From positions 1 to 64,000 of the forward strand of contig CALKOU010000004.1 in assembly GCA_938092005.1 (NCBI GenBank): DNA of 64,000 nucleotides, in the 5' to 3' direction. The notes under the pieces were generated by a model. It was not told the origin of the DNA and ran no database searches. It saw only the letters and a program-made list of their open reading frames with translations. Positions 1-8,069 of the stretch are shown one piece after another. The DNA is from an uncultured Flavobacteriaceae bacterium. GTDB lineage: Bacteria > Bacteroidota > Bacteroidia > Flavobacteriales > Flavobacteriaceae. A program made the translations under genes and the position numbers. Each line of letters starts with the position of its first letter. The stretch's first letter is position 1.

Positions 1-530
1 ATTGGCTTATGTAACTTCTCTGTCTGTTTTCTTGGCTTTAAGCTGCTTTTCTCAATAGGAAACTCATTTTCATACAAGTGATTCACAAGTACGTTTAAAT
101 GCCTCCTAATGGTGTTAAATGAGGTGCTATTGTTGTACTTAAGCATTATCCCATCTATGAATTTAATAGGGATGTTTCCAGAGTGTTTTAACTCCTCTCT
201 TAACTTATACGCCAAGTCCTCTAAAGTCTTCTTGTATGCTTTATTTAAAGGTTCATTTAGCTTAAGTGATATCAGTCTGTCAAACTCCTGTAGCTCTGGG
301 CATTCTTTAGACTCTTCAAACTGGTAATTGTTCTTAACTAAATGGTCGTACACCATCTTTGCTAACTGTTCTGTTGCTTTTAGGCGCTTGTTTTCAGGAT
401 AGTTATTTGGTTTATAGTCAATGCCTATCTTCTTGGCATTAAATAGTCTGTAACGTTTCTTGTTTAGGTAAAAATCTATGTAGTACTTGCCATCATTCTT
501 TTGGCAAATAGTTGGATATGTTAAACTCAT
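1..530 (-). CDS. Tyrosine-recombinase-like integrase, N-terminal part (cut by window edge)
   Basis: The frame is open from an ATG at 528-530 to the left edge, giving about 176 residues. The protein begins MSLTYPTICQKNDGKYYIDF, a style typical of the arm-binding start of phage and island integrases in flavobacteria, followed by a basic helical region resembling a SAM-like core-binding domain. The catalytic domain with the Arg-His-Arg-Tyr residues would lie left of the window and cannot be checked. It reads away from a damaged tRNA-His copy about 75 bp to its right, which is the usual place for an integrase next to an attachment site. The family call rests on overall resemblance and context, so it is probable but not certain. 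Confidence 0.7.
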   Translation of the reverse strand, partial: MSLTYPTICQKNDGKYYIDFYLNKKRYRLFNAKKIGIDYKPNNYPENKRLKATEQLAKMVYDHLVKNNYQFEESKECPELQEFDRLISLKLNEPLNKAYKKTLEDLAYKLREELKHSGNIPIKFIDGIMLKYNNSTSFNTIRRHLNVLVNHLYENEFPIEKSSLKPRKQTEKLHKP

Positions 531-550
531 CTTGGCACTTTTTCGGCATT

Positions 551-574
551 AATTGAAATTTTATTTTTTCAATT
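551..574. repeat. Short inverted repeat between integrase and tRNA-His remnant
   Basis: AATTGAAA (551-558) and TTTCAATT (567-574) are perfect 8-bp arms around an 8-nt spacer. It sits just upstream of the integrase start and about 35 bp from the tRNA-like sequence. It could be an operator or a recombinase arm site, but the sequence is AT-rich and chance is possible. Confidence 0.3.
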
Positions 575-601
575 TGACGTAAGTACCTTGTAATAAACGT
601 A

Positions 602-675
602 TTAGTTGTAGCTCAGTTGGTTAGAGCGCTAGATTGTGGTTCTAGAGGTCGCCGGTTCGAAACCGGTCTTCCACC
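602..675 (+). pseudogene. tRNA-His (GTG) remnant, probable attR attachment site
   Basis: From 609 the sequence folds as a normal tRNA: D stem GCTC/GAGC, anticodon stem CTAGA/TCTAG with loop TTGTGGT (anticodon GTG, His), T stem GCCGG/CCGGT with loop TTCGAAA, then acceptor 3' strand CTTCCAC and discriminator C. The 5' acceptor strand should read GTGGAAG, but 602-608 reads TTAGTTG and only three of seven positions pair; the extra 5' G typical of tRNA-His is also missing. This is what remains when an element integrates into a tRNA gene and carries off the 5' part, leaving the intact copy at the other end. I infer attR here, with an intact tRNA-His to the left of the window. Confidence 0.7.
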
Positions 676-679
676 CAAC

Positions 680-709
680 AAAAAACCCTCGATTTCTCGA
701 GGGTTTTTT
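680..709. terminator. Bidirectional rho-independent terminator
   Basis: A perfect 13-bp stem (680-692 and 697-709) closes a TTTC loop, with A and T runs on the two sides. It follows the tRNA-like sequence and also lies downstream of the minus-strand M28 peptidase gene, so it can serve both strands. Confidence 0.85.
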
Positions 710-724
710 GCTTATTTGAATTAA

Positions 725-1747
725 TTATTCTTTGAGTTTTAGTCGCTCGTCTCTGTTTGCGATTTCCCAAGCAGTATGAAAAATCAATTTTGTTCGCTTT
801 TCTAACAAGTCATATTCAATTTTTTCAACGGTATCAGTCGGTGCATGATAATCCTCATGTGTTCCGTTGAAGTAGAAAATAACAGGTATGTTATTTTTAG
901 CAAAATTGTAGTGATCGGAGCGGTAATAATACCTGTTCTCTATGTAACGTCCGCGCTCAAAAACTTCTGTTGTAGGATCGTTATAACGATAGTCCAACTC
1001 CAAATTCACATAGCTGTCGTTCATAGCAGCCGAAACGTCGTGTAAGTCCTGAGATAAAATGTCCGAACCAATCAGGTATATGTAATTTGGTTTTTCTTCA
1101 TGAAGAGCGTCAATACGACCTATCATATCAATGTTTAAATTGGCAACTGTATGTTCTAGTGGGTAGACAGGATTGTCAGTATAATATTTTGAACCTAGTA
1201 ATCCTTTTTCTTCGCCAGTTACATGCAAAAACAAAATGGAACGTTTTGGGCCATTGCCGTCTTTTACAGCTTGTTTGAAGGCTTCCGCTATTTCTAAGAT
1301 AGCAACGTTTCCTGATCCATCGTCATCGGCACCGTTATTGATTTGTCCATCAGCTTCAATACCAATATGGTCTAGATGTGCTGTGATAACCAAGATTTCA
1401 TCAGGCTTCTCACTTCCCTCAATGTAGGCCAATACATTATTTGCATCAAACGTTTTATTTTCTCGGTATGCATTTAACGTCATGGGCATAAAGTAGTCAC
1501 CGTTTGGCATCCCACCTTTAATTCCTAGCGATTCATATTCCGCTTTGAGATAATTAATCGCAATGGTTTCACCTTCAGTGCCTGCTTCACGTCCTAAAAA
1601 GGCATCAGAAGCATAAGTGTACAAGTGTTCTTTTAATTCCTGAGCAGTAATTGTTGTAGCGTAGGTTTCGGGATCAAAGGCTATATTTTTTTGACTTGAC
1701 ACGCATGCCACAAACAAAAAGGCTAACAATAGGGGTAAATGTTTCAT
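725..1747 (-). CDS. M28 family metallopeptidase, predicted lipoprotein
   Basis: The 340-residue protein starts with a lipoprotein signal ending FVAC (Cys15), so it is probably membrane-anchored after export. The peptidase core shows M28 zinc-ligand motifs in order: HLDH around residues 124-127, GADDDGSGN around 139-147 (bridging Asp), TGEEKGLLGS around 177 with the catalytic Glu pair, NIDMIG near 207, and a late YHAPTDT supplying the last His. Family members remove N-terminal amino acids from peptides, so peptide scavenging in the periplasm is likely. It is transcribed toward the terminator at 680-709 and followed at its 5' side by a separate DUF3050 gene. Substrate is not deducible. Confidence 0.88.
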   Translation of the reverse strand: MKHLPLLLAFLFVACVSSQKNIAFDPETYATTITAQELKEHLYTYASDAFLGREAGTEGETIAINYLKAEYESLGIKGGMPNGDYFMPMTLNAYRENKTFDANNVLAYIEGSEKPDEILVITAHLDHIGIEADGQINNGADDDGSGNVAILEIAEAFKQAVKDGNGPKRSILFLHVTGEEKGLLGSKYYTDNPVYPLEHTVANLNIDMIGRIDALHEEKPNYIYLIGSDILSQDLHDVSAAMNDSYVNLELDYRYNDPTTEVFERGRYIENRYYYRSDHYNFAKNNIPVIFYFNGTHEDYHAPTDTVEKIEYDLLEKRTKLIFHTAWEIANRDERLKLKE

Positions 1748-1780
1748 GATGTGTAATATTTGCTATGCAATATACATTAT

Positions 1781-2542
1781 TTAGATACTTTTTTCAATAA
1801 AGTCCCATAAAGCAATCCGTTTTTGAAGGGCTTGTTGCGCGGCTTCATTTGCCTCGTCCCACAAAGATGTGTTATCGCCACAAAGTTCTTGCATCATTTG
1901 TTGTGCCATGGGGCCATGCTCGCCACTGTCCACTTCAATATGACGCTCAAAATAATAAACAAGTGTTTTATAATCGTCACCTTGTTGTTGTGCCATTTCT
2001 TTTATTATGGCAATAAACAAATCAGGAATTAGGTCTTCACGGCCGTAGGTGAATACGCTGGCAATAACGTGTACGGGTGCTTGCGTGGCTGTTGCTAATG
2101 AAAATTGTAAAAATGACTTGATTTCATTAGGTATAGAAGTGTGTTCAACTGCTTTTTCCCAGGGAATGCCGCTTTTAATGTTAGTTACCAACTGGTAGAT
2201 TGGGGCTGTGTCTGCACCTACTTCTTCCATGGCTTTTAAGTACATTTCAAAATGACTCGCTGGGTTGTTAAGTTGATCAACATCACTTTCCTCACCCCAA
2301 ACAATTTCATTGATGAGCCTTCTAGTAGATGGACTTCCAACAGGTATCCACGGCAATGTCGTGGAGGTTAATTTTAATTGCAATGCCTTTACGAGCGACA
2401 TGAAATCCCAAACGGCAAAAACATGATAGCTCATAAAGGTTTGGATGGCTTTAGGAGTGTGAAGCTTTTCATAGAGTGGATGATGCAGAAGTTGATCTCT
2501 AAAAGGAGTCAACCTGTCTTCAAAGACAGCTGTATTTTTCAT
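1781..2542 (-). CDS. DUF3050 family protein (haem-oxygenase-like fold)
   Basis: This 253-residue soluble protein starting MKNTAVFEDRL matches my recollection of DUF3050 proteins, all-helical proteins of the haem-oxygenase-like superfamily. Visible features are HTPKAIQTFMSYHVFAVWDF near the N-terminus, EIVWGEESD in the middle and a C-terminal YYFERHIEVDSGEHGP block, whose His and Glu residues could bind a metal or cofactor. A frame extension of 17 codons is possible upstream, but the Met at 2542 fits the family start better. It diverges from the HMG-CoA lyase gene. The reaction is unknown. Confidence 0.75.
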   Translation of the reverse strand: MKNTAVFEDRLTPFRDQLLHHPLYEKLHTPKAIQTFMSYHVFAVWDFMSLVKALQLKLTSTTLPWIPVGSPSTRRLINEIVWGEESDVDQLNNPASHFEMYLKAMEEVGADTAPIYQLVTNIKSGIPWEKAVEHTSIPNEIKSFLQFSLATATQAPVHVIASVFTYGREDLIPDLFIAIIKEMAQQQGDDYKTLVYYFERHIEVDSGEHGPMAQQMMQELCGDNTSLWDEANEAAQQALQKRIALWDFIEKSI

Positions 2543-2601
2543 AAGCAATTTTTCAATTACAAAATTACATAAATGCCTAATAATTAGCGTCAAAGGATTT
2601 C

Positions 2602-2609
2602 TTATTTTT
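2602..2609 (+). promoter_or_regulatory. Candidate -7 element very close to the HMG-CoA lyase start
   Basis: TATTTTTG matches the Bacteroidota TAnnTTTG box. It ends only 5 nt before the ATG at 2615, so a transcript from it would be leaderless or almost so. No clear TTTG box lies 19-21 nt upstream, which keeps confidence low. Confidence 0.35.
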
Positions 2610-2614
2610 GAACT

Positions 2615-3466
2615 ATGTCACGTGTTTTGTTAACAGAATGTCCTAGAGATGCCATGCAAGGCATTAAAACGTTTATCCCCACTTCAGTGAAGATAAGCTA
2701 CTTGCAGTCATTATTACGTGTTGGCTTTGATGTTCTTGATTTTGGAAGTTTTGTTTCACACAAGGCTGTTCCACAAATGCGCGACACCCATGAAGTTATT
2801 CAGCAACTCGATTTGAGTGAAACCAATACAAAATTGCTAGCTATAGTGGCAAATGAGCGCGGCGCACATGAAGCCTTATCCTATGCACAAATCCATTTTT
2901 TGGGTTTTCCCTTTTCGATTTCTGAAAATTTTCAAATGCGTAATACCAATGCAACCATTCAAGATGCGTTGGTTTTAGTCGAAAAATTGGTAGCGCTTTC
3001 AAATAATGCAAACAAAGAATTAGTAGTTTACCTTTCCATGGGTTTTGGTAATCCCTATGGAGATCCTTGGAGTCCTGATTTGGTAGGTGAGTGGATCAAA
3101 ACTTTGGTTGACCTTGGTGTACATCGCATTTCACTTTCAGATACCGTTGGCCTAGCACAGCCCAAAACCATACACCTGTTATTTGAGCACTTAATTGCCA
3201 AGTATCCATCCGTTGCTTTTGGTGCGCACTTGCATGCAAATGTTAATGATGCCACAAAAAAGATTCAAGCTGCCTACCAGGGCGGTTGTCGTGCTTTTGA
3301 TGCTGCTATTCGAGGTCTAGGAGGCTGCCCTATGGCAAAAGATGAACTTACGGGAAACATACCCACCGAAAAATTACTTTCTTTTTTGACCGCTCATAAC
3401 GTACAAACAAATGTGAATGGTCTGCATTTTGAAAGTGCTTATAACGCTTCTTTACAGGTTTGTTAA
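2615..3466 (+). CDS. Hydroxymethylglutaryl-CoA lyase
   Basis: The 283-residue protein resembles HMG-CoA lyase of the DRE-TIM family: it opens ECPRDAMQGIKTFIPT, where the Arg and Asp bind the acyl-CoA and metal; has ISLSDTVGLAQP in mid-barrel; GAHLHANVNDA with two metal-binding His residues; and the signature loop GGLGGCPMAKDELTGN with the active-site Cys. The enzyme splits HMG-CoA into acetyl-CoA and acetoacetate, the last step of leucine breakdown. No other leucine-catabolic gene is adjacent. Related HMGL-like lyases act on other hydroxyacyl-CoAs, so exact substrate is slightly uncertain. Confidence 0.88.
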   Translation: MSRVLLTECPRDAMQGIKTFIPTSVKISYLQSLLRVGFDVLDFGSFVSHKAVPQMRDTHEVIQQLDLSETNTKLLAIVANERGAHEALSYAQIHFLGFPFSISENFQMRNTNATIQDALVLVEKLVALSNNANKELVVYLSMGFGNPYGDPWSPDLVGEWIKTLVDLGVHRISLSDTVGLAQPKTIHLLFEHLIAKYPSVAFGAHLHANVNDATKKIQAAYQGGCRAFDAAIRGLGGCPMAKDELTGNIPTEKLLSFLTAHNVQTNVNGLHFESAYNASLQVC

Positions 3467-3495
3467 TTTCTTATTTAAAATAATTCCAAATAAAC

Positions 3496-3526
3496 TTTGT
3501 GGTTTTGTATTTGCGCAATACATTTG
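3496..3526 (+). promoter_or_regulatory. Promoter of the barrel/FMN-binding/membrane-protein trio
   Basis: TTTG at 3496-3499 and TACATTTG at 3519-3526 are separated by exactly 19 nt, a textbook Bacteroidota vegetative promoter. The predicted start is about 25-28 nt upstream of the ATG at 3561. Confidence 0.65.
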
Positions 3527-3560
3527 CCTTGTTTAAAACCAATCTAAATAAAAACAACCT

Positions 3561-4688
3561 ATGAAACAATTGCTTTTTACGTTACTGATTATCCCTGTTT
3601 TGGGTGTGTCACAAAACTTGAATTTTCAAAATAGTGCCATGCGTCAGCTTTCTAATCTTGAGAACAGTGAAAATAGAATCACGTTAGGCGGCTACGGAGA
3701 AATTAACTTCAACGGTTATGATGGTAAAGCAAATGAAATTGACGTCCAACGATTGGTACTGTTGTTTGCTTATAAATTCGACGACAGAACGCAGTTTGTT
3801 ACAGAAGTTGAATATGAGCATGTTACAGAAGTGTATGTTGAGCAAGCTTTTGTAAATTATAATATTACAGATAATCTTAATGCACGCGCAGGATTAATGT
3901 TAGTGCCCATGGGTATTATTAATGAATATCATGAAGGTCCAACATTTAATGGAGTAGAGCGCCCTAGTTTAGATGGAAAAATTATTCCTACAACATGGCG
4001 TGAAATTGGTTTTGGTTTGGCTGGAAGATCAAATGAACTTTCATTTAGGTATCAGCTTTATGCGATGAATGGTTTTGTTTCCTTTAATGATGACTATGTT
4101 TTGAGAGGCACTGATGGCTTTAGAAAAGGACGTCAAAAAGGAGCTCAGTCGATAAACTCAGACATCAACCTTTCTGCTAAAATAGAATATTATGGTCTTC
4201 CAAATATTCGCATTGGATTAGCCGTATACACGGGAAAAACACAAACCATAGATTTAGAAGATGCTGCTACACAAGTTGGCTTGACTATGGTTGGCGCAGA
4301 CTACCGATATGTTAAGGGTCGTTTTTCATCTAGGGGGCAATGGGCGCGAACCTCACTACAGGATGTCGCTGCATATAACGCTGCTGGTAATACCGATTTA
4401 GGTGCTTCTATGGGTGGATATTATATTGAAGGGGCTTACAATCTTTTGCCTTTGACAAACAGACAACGATTTGATATTTTTGTGCGCTATGAAGATTTTG
4501 ACACGCATAAGAAAACAGAAGGCAATGTTGTTGCTAACCCAGCGTTTCATCGTAAAGAAACCACAGTTGGTTTTTCTTACCACCTATCTCCAGGCACCGT
4601 TTTTAAAGCAGACTATCAAAATTTAAAAACAGCAGCTTCTGATACGTTAATTCGACAGTTTAACGTTGGTATTGGATTCTTTTTCTAA
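3561..4688 (+). CDS. Outer-membrane beta-barrel protein (porin-like)
   Basis: The 375-residue protein has a cleavable signal (MKQLLFTLLIIPVLGVSQ) followed by alternating amphipathic strands and ends in aromatic residues (VGIGFFF), as outer-membrane barrels do. It starts with LGGYGEINFNGYDGK and contains an early strand pair around EVEYEHVTEVYVEQAFVNY, similar to phosphate-selective-porin-like barrels. It is first in a three-gene run with an FMN-binding protein (9 nt downstream) and a membrane protein, suggesting a small transport or redox system. The solute is not visible from sequence. It has its own well-formed promoter. Confidence 0.72.
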   Translation: MKQLLFTLLIIPVLGVSQNLNFQNSAMRQLSNLENSENRITLGGYGEINFNGYDGKANEIDVQRLVLLFAYKFDDRTQFVTEVEYEHVTEVYVEQAFVNYNITDNLNARAGLMLVPMGIINEYHEGPTFNGVERPSLDGKIIPTTWREIGFGLAGRSNELSFRYQLYAMNGFVSFNDDYVLRGTDGFRKGRQKGAQSINSDINLSAKIEYYGLPNIRIGLAVYTGKTQTIDLEDAATQVGLTMVGADYRYVKGRFSSRGQWARTSLQDVAAYNAAGNTDLGASMGGYYIEGAYNLLPLTNRQRFDIFVRYEDFDTHKKTEGNVVANPAFHRKETTVGFSYHLSPGTVFKADYQNLKTAASDTLIRQFNVGIGFFF

Positions 4689-4697
4689 AATATAATC

Positions 4698-5222
4698 ATG
4701 AGTTTATTTTCTTTTTCAGCTTTTATTCTATCGCTAAAGCTGTCGTTTATTGGGGTTGCTTTTGGCGCAAATGTTAGCAAGAAGGCGGATAAAGAAATCA
4801 AAAAAACGTTTGATGTTGAACAAACCACGCTGGTTCAAACACTAGCGCAAGATGTTCCAGGTATTGATCAGGAACGTTTGTATACTGTTTTTAATGAAGG
4901 GGTATTGTTGGGGTATGCTTATTTGGGAGAAGCTTCTAGCCAAACAGACACATATGAATACCTCGTGATTTTTGACGCCAACTTTGCCGTGAAAAAAGCA
5001 AAGGTTTTGGTCTACCGAGAAGATTATGGTAGCGAAATTGGAAGTAAGCGTTGGTTAAAGCAATTTTTAAATAAAACCCCTAAAGACCGTTTTGCCTACC
5101 GACAAAACATCGCTGCAATTTCGGGTGCTACTATTTCAGTAAAATCTATGACGAATGCCATGAATAATCTTATGATTTCATTAGCTTCGTGGCAAAATAA
5201 TGAAACAGCAAATAAATCATAG
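4698..5222 (+). CDS. FMN-binding domain protein, exported
   Basis: This 174-residue protein has an N-terminal hydrophobic segment (signal or anchor, residues 1-23) and an FMN_bind domain like those of RnfG and NqrC. The key motif is ISGATISVKSMT; Thr145 in SGAT is the residue to which ApbE-type transferases attach FMN through phosphate in this family. The gene follows the barrel gene by 9 nt and overlaps the next membrane-protein gene by 23 nt, so the three are probably co-translated. A periplasmic flavoprotein passing electrons to or from the membrane protein is an inference. No apbE is seen in the window. Confidence 0.78.
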   Translation: MSLFSFSAFILSLKLSFIGVAFGANVSKKADKEIKKTFDVEQTTLVQTLAQDVPGIDQERLYTVFNEGVLLGYAYLGEASSQTDTYEYLVIFDANFAVKKAKVLVYREDYGSEIGSKRWLKQFLNKTPKDRFAYRQNIAAISGATISVKSMTNAMNNLMISLASWQNNETANKS

Positions 5223-5706
5223 TTTTCGATTACGTCAATTGCCTTCTTATGCACGTGTAGCATGTATGGCATTTGTTTTTACCCTATCTGTGGGGTATTT
5301 TACAGGATTGGCTTTTGTGTTTCAAACGGAATCTAATACCGCTTCTGGCATGGATGAGAATTACAACGGTAACGAAGATAGTTCAGATGTCATGGTGATG
5401 AAATTTAAAAAGGGTCAACGTGAAATGCTAACCATAGTGCATACTCACGTACTCAGTATTTCGCTTATTTTTTTTGCCTCTGGTATTTTATTGTTCTTTT
5501 CTGAAGTTCCCAAAAAAATAAAAGCATTTTTGCTTGTTGAACCTTTTGTGTCTGTTGTGATTACTTTTGGTGGTATTTACTTGTTGTGGTACGGTTTAGG
5601 ATTTATGGCCTATTTTGTCTTGCTTTCTGGAGCTTTAATGACGTTGAGCTATGTCTTAGGGGCTGCCTATATTCTTAGAGAGCTGTGTTCGCGCAGCGAT
5701 TGCTAG
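5200..5706 (+). CDS. Integral membrane protein of unknown function linked to an FMN-binding protein
   Basis: I do not recognise a family. The 168-residue protein has a basic N-terminus, a first hydrophobic helix (about residues 22-42), an acidic loop with MDENYNGNEDSSD, a HTHVLS segment leading into a second helix and two more helices before a short C-terminal tail, so about four membrane spans. The two closely spaced His residues before helix 2 could bind haem or metal, which would suit a redox partner of the preceding flavoprotein. It overlaps the FMN-binding gene by 23 nt and ends 45 nt before guaB. Confidence 0.65.
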   Translation: MKQQINHSFRLRQLPSYARVACMAFVFTLSVGYFTGLAFVFQTESNTASGMDENYNGNEDSSDVMVMKFKKGQREMLTIVHTHVLSISLIFFASGILLFFSEVPKKIKAFLLVEPFVSVVITFGGIYLLWYGLGFMAYFVLLSGALMTLSYVLGAAYILRELCSRSDC

Positions 5707-5718
5707 GGTTATTTTTTG

Positions 5719-5726
5719 TATATTTG
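5719..5726 (+). promoter_or_regulatory. Candidate -7 box for guaB
   Basis: TATATTTG matches TAnnTTTG and lies 25 nt upstream of the guaB ATG. No clear TTTG partner is seen at the normal distance, only an ATTG 16 nt upstream. Confidence 0.45.
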
Positions 5727-5751
5727 CGTGCAACATTTCTAAAACGTTGCT

Positions 5752-7224
5752 ATGGAATCTCTTCCCAACAAAATCAGTAGTCTAGGTCTAACATATGACG
5801 ATGTACTTTTAGTACCGGCCTACTCTGAAACACTTCCAAGAGAAGTGAACATTACTTCGCGTTTTTCTCGTAACATCACACTTAATGTTCCCATAGTTTC
5901 AGCCGCTATGGATACGGTTACCGAAAGTCAAATGGCCATTGCCATGGCACGAGAAGGTGGAATAGGTGTTCTTCACAAAAACATGACCATTGAAGCACAA
6001 GCGGATAAGGTTCGGAAAGTGAAACGTTCTCAATCAGGAATGATCATAGACCCTGTTACGCTGCCAATTACAGCACTTGTCTCCGATGCTAAAAAAATCA
6101 TGCATGAGTACCGAATTGGTGGTATTCCTATTGTTGACAATAAAGGAATTTTGATTGGAATCGTTACGAATCGAGATTTGCGTTTTGAAAAGAATGAAGC
6201 TAGGCCCTTGATGGAAGTCATGACTTCAGAAAATTTGATTACAGCACCTGAAGGAATTTCCATGGCCGAGGCAGAAGAAGTTCTTCAGGCTCATAAAATT
6301 GAAAAACTACCTGTTATTAATGCCAATAATAAACTTATTGGCTTGATTACATTTCGTGATATTACGCGAGTCGCCATTTCTCCGCAAGCCAATAAAGACG
6401 CTTATGGAAGGCTGAAAGTAGCAGCAGCAGTTGGAGTTACTGGAGACGTTTTGGATCGTGTTGCCGCTTTATCCGACGCTGGTGTAGATGCGGTGGTTAT
6501 TGATACCGCACACGGACACACCAAAGGCGTTGCTTCGGTTTTAAAGGAAGTTAAAAAAGCACACCCTCAAATTGATGTGGTTGTTGGTAATATTGCTACT
6601 TCTGAAGCTGCATCTTTTCTTTTAGATGCAGGAGCAGATGGTATTAAAGTAGGTATTGGTCCTGGTTCCATTTGTACTACACGAATTATCGCCGGTGTTG
6701 GTTATCCGCAGCTTTCGGCAGTTTTAGAAGTTGCTTCGGTGCTTGCCGATACAGATGTTCCGCTTATTGCTGACGGTGGTGTACGTTACACGGGAGATAT
6801 TGTTAAAGCTGTCGCAGCTGGTGCTGATTGTGTTATGCTTGGGTCTTTACTTGCTGGAACAAAAGAATCACCTGGAGAAACGGTAATTTATGAAGGGCGT
6901 AAGTTCAAAACGTATCGCGGTATGGGCTCTGTCGAGGCCATGAAAAAAGGAAGCAAAGACCGTTATTTTCAAGACGTTGAAGATGATATTAAAAAACTTG
7001 TGCCAGAAGGAATTGTTGGTCGTGTGCCTTACAAAGGAGAACTGAATGAAAGCATCCATCAGTTTATTGGTGGGTTGCGCGCTGGTATGGGATATTGTGG
7101 TTCAAAAGATATTACTACCCTCAAAAAAACGGCACGATTTGTGCAAATTACCGCTTCGGGGATTAAAGAAAGTCACCCGCACAATGTTCAAATAACCAAA
7201 GAAGCTCCAAACTACTCTAGATAA
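5752..7224 (+). CDS. guaB: Inosine-5'-monophosphate dehydrogenase
   Basis: The 490-residue enzyme oxidises IMP to XMP with NAD, the committed step of GMP synthesis. The barrel starts with [14 protein letters not shown]; a pair of CBS domains is inserted at about residues 97-207; the catalytic loop is [12 protein letters not shown] with the nucleophile Cys308; the flap carries the YRGMGS and later Arg/Tyr residues. Length and order are normal for bacterial IMPDH. It is followed by two periplasmic chaperone genes with only 2 nt between, a gene order I associate with flavobacteria. Confidence 0.97.
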   Translation: MESLPNKISSLGLTYDDVLLVPAYSETLPREVNITSRFSRNITLNVPIVSAAMDTVTESQMAIAMAREGGIGVLHKNMTIEAQADKVRKVKRSQSGMIIDPVTLPITALVSDAKKIMHEYRIGGIPIVDNKGILIGIVTNRDLRFEKNEARPLMEVMTSENLITAPEGISMAEAEEVLQAHKIEKLPVINANNKLIGLITFRDITRVAISPQANKDAYGRLKVAAAVGVTGDVLDRVAALSDAGVDAVVIDTAHGHTKGVASVLKEVKKAHPQIDVVVGNIATSEAASFLLDAGADGIKVGIGPGSICTTRIIAGVGYPQLSAVLEVASVLADTDVPLIADGGVRYTGDIVKAVAAGADCVMLGSLLAGTKESPGETVIYEGRKFKTYRGMGSVEAMKKGSKDRYFQDVEDDIKKLVPEGIVGRVPYKGELNESIHQFIGGLRAGMGYCGSKDITTLKKTARFVQITASGIKESHPHNVQITKEAPNYSR

Positions 7225-7226
7225 CT

Positions 7227-8069
7227 ATGCGTTATTCTTTTTTGTTGCTTGTATTCGTGTTCGTTTCTTGCCAGTTAAAGGAAGTGTCTTCTGATAGGGT
7301 AGTAGCGCGTGTACACAATAATTATCTTTATGCTTCCGAAATAAATGCCAATATCCGTGAAAATGTTTCGGCTACAGACAGCGCATCATTGGCTGCAAAC
7401 TACACGAACGCTTGGATTAAGGAACAACTCCTTCTTGACAAAGCTGTTTTTAATCTGAATGCTGCACAACAAGAATCGCTCGAAAAGCTTATTCGTCAAT
7501 ACCGAAACGATTTGTTTATTAAAACCTATCAAGAAAAGTGGCTCAAAGCTAGGATGGACACGCTAGTGTCTTATGATGAAATAATGACGTATTACAAGGC
7601 TAATAAGCAAAACTTTAGGCTGCATCAAGATTTGGTGCGTGGACGCTATGTTCAATTACCACTTGCCAACTTCAATAAAGCAAGTGTGAGCAAAGCACTA
7701 AGACGATTTAATGCCGAGGATCGAAGTTATTTAGATTCTATTTCATTACAGTTTAACAGTACGTTCCTTAATGACACCATCTGGTTTAGACCACAAGTAT
7801 TTTTTGCTAGTGTTAATAAGCCCACGCTAAGTGAATATGAGCGATATTTAAAAAGTAATCGTTTTTTTGAAATAGAAGACTCATTAGACTTATATTTGAT
7901 TTTTGTGGAAGAGTTTAGACGTAGAAACGAAGTAGCACCTTTGTCTCATATCAGACCAACCTTGAAACAAATCATCATTAACAAGCGTAAATTGGAAACA
8001 ATGCGTCAGTTTGACAACGACATCTTTGAAGAAGCAATAAAAGAGAAAACCCTAGAAATCTATGAATAA
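7227..8069 (+). CDS. SurA-like periplasmic chaperone lipoprotein (no obvious parvulin domain)
   Basis: The 280-residue protein has a lipoprotein signal ending FVSC (Cys15). The rest resembles the SurA/PPIase N-terminal helical region: VVARVHNNYLYASEIN followed by helices with a WIKEQLLLDKAV segment. A clear parvulin catalytic domain is not visible, so it may be chaperone-only. It starts 2 nt after guaB and overlaps the next gene, a two-parvulin SurA homologue, by 8 nt. The pair probably escorts outer-membrane proteins through the periplasm. Function is inferred from resemblance and linkage. Confidence 0.65.
   Translation: MRYSFLLLVFVFVSCQLKEVSSDRVVARVHNNYLYASEINANIRENVSATDSASLAANYTNAWIKEQLLLDKAVFNLNAAQQESLEKLIRQYRNDLFIKTYQEKWLKARMDTLVSYDEIMTYYKANKQNFRLHQDLVRGRYVQLPLANFNKASVSKALRRFNAEDRSYLDSISLQFNSTFLNDTIWFRPQVFFASVNKPTLSEYERYLKSNRFFEIEDSLDLYLIFVEEFRRRNEVAPLSHIRPTLKQIIINKRKLETMRQFDNDIFEEAIKEKTLEIYE

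Noticed and set aside
109-327. Plus-strand open frame of 72 codons
   Set aside because: It lies antisense to the integrase-like gene, which has the better composition and a family-like N-terminus.
532-547. Sigma-54-like TTGGCAC-N5-CGGC site upstream of the tRNA remnant
   Set aside because: The -12 part is CGGC instead of TTGC, there is no gene in the right orientation, and the spacer is a T run; spacing is probably chance.
602-675. Functional tRNA-His gene
   Set aside because: Four of seven acceptor pairs fail and the extra 5' G is missing, so it is treated as a remnant, although the rest folds well.
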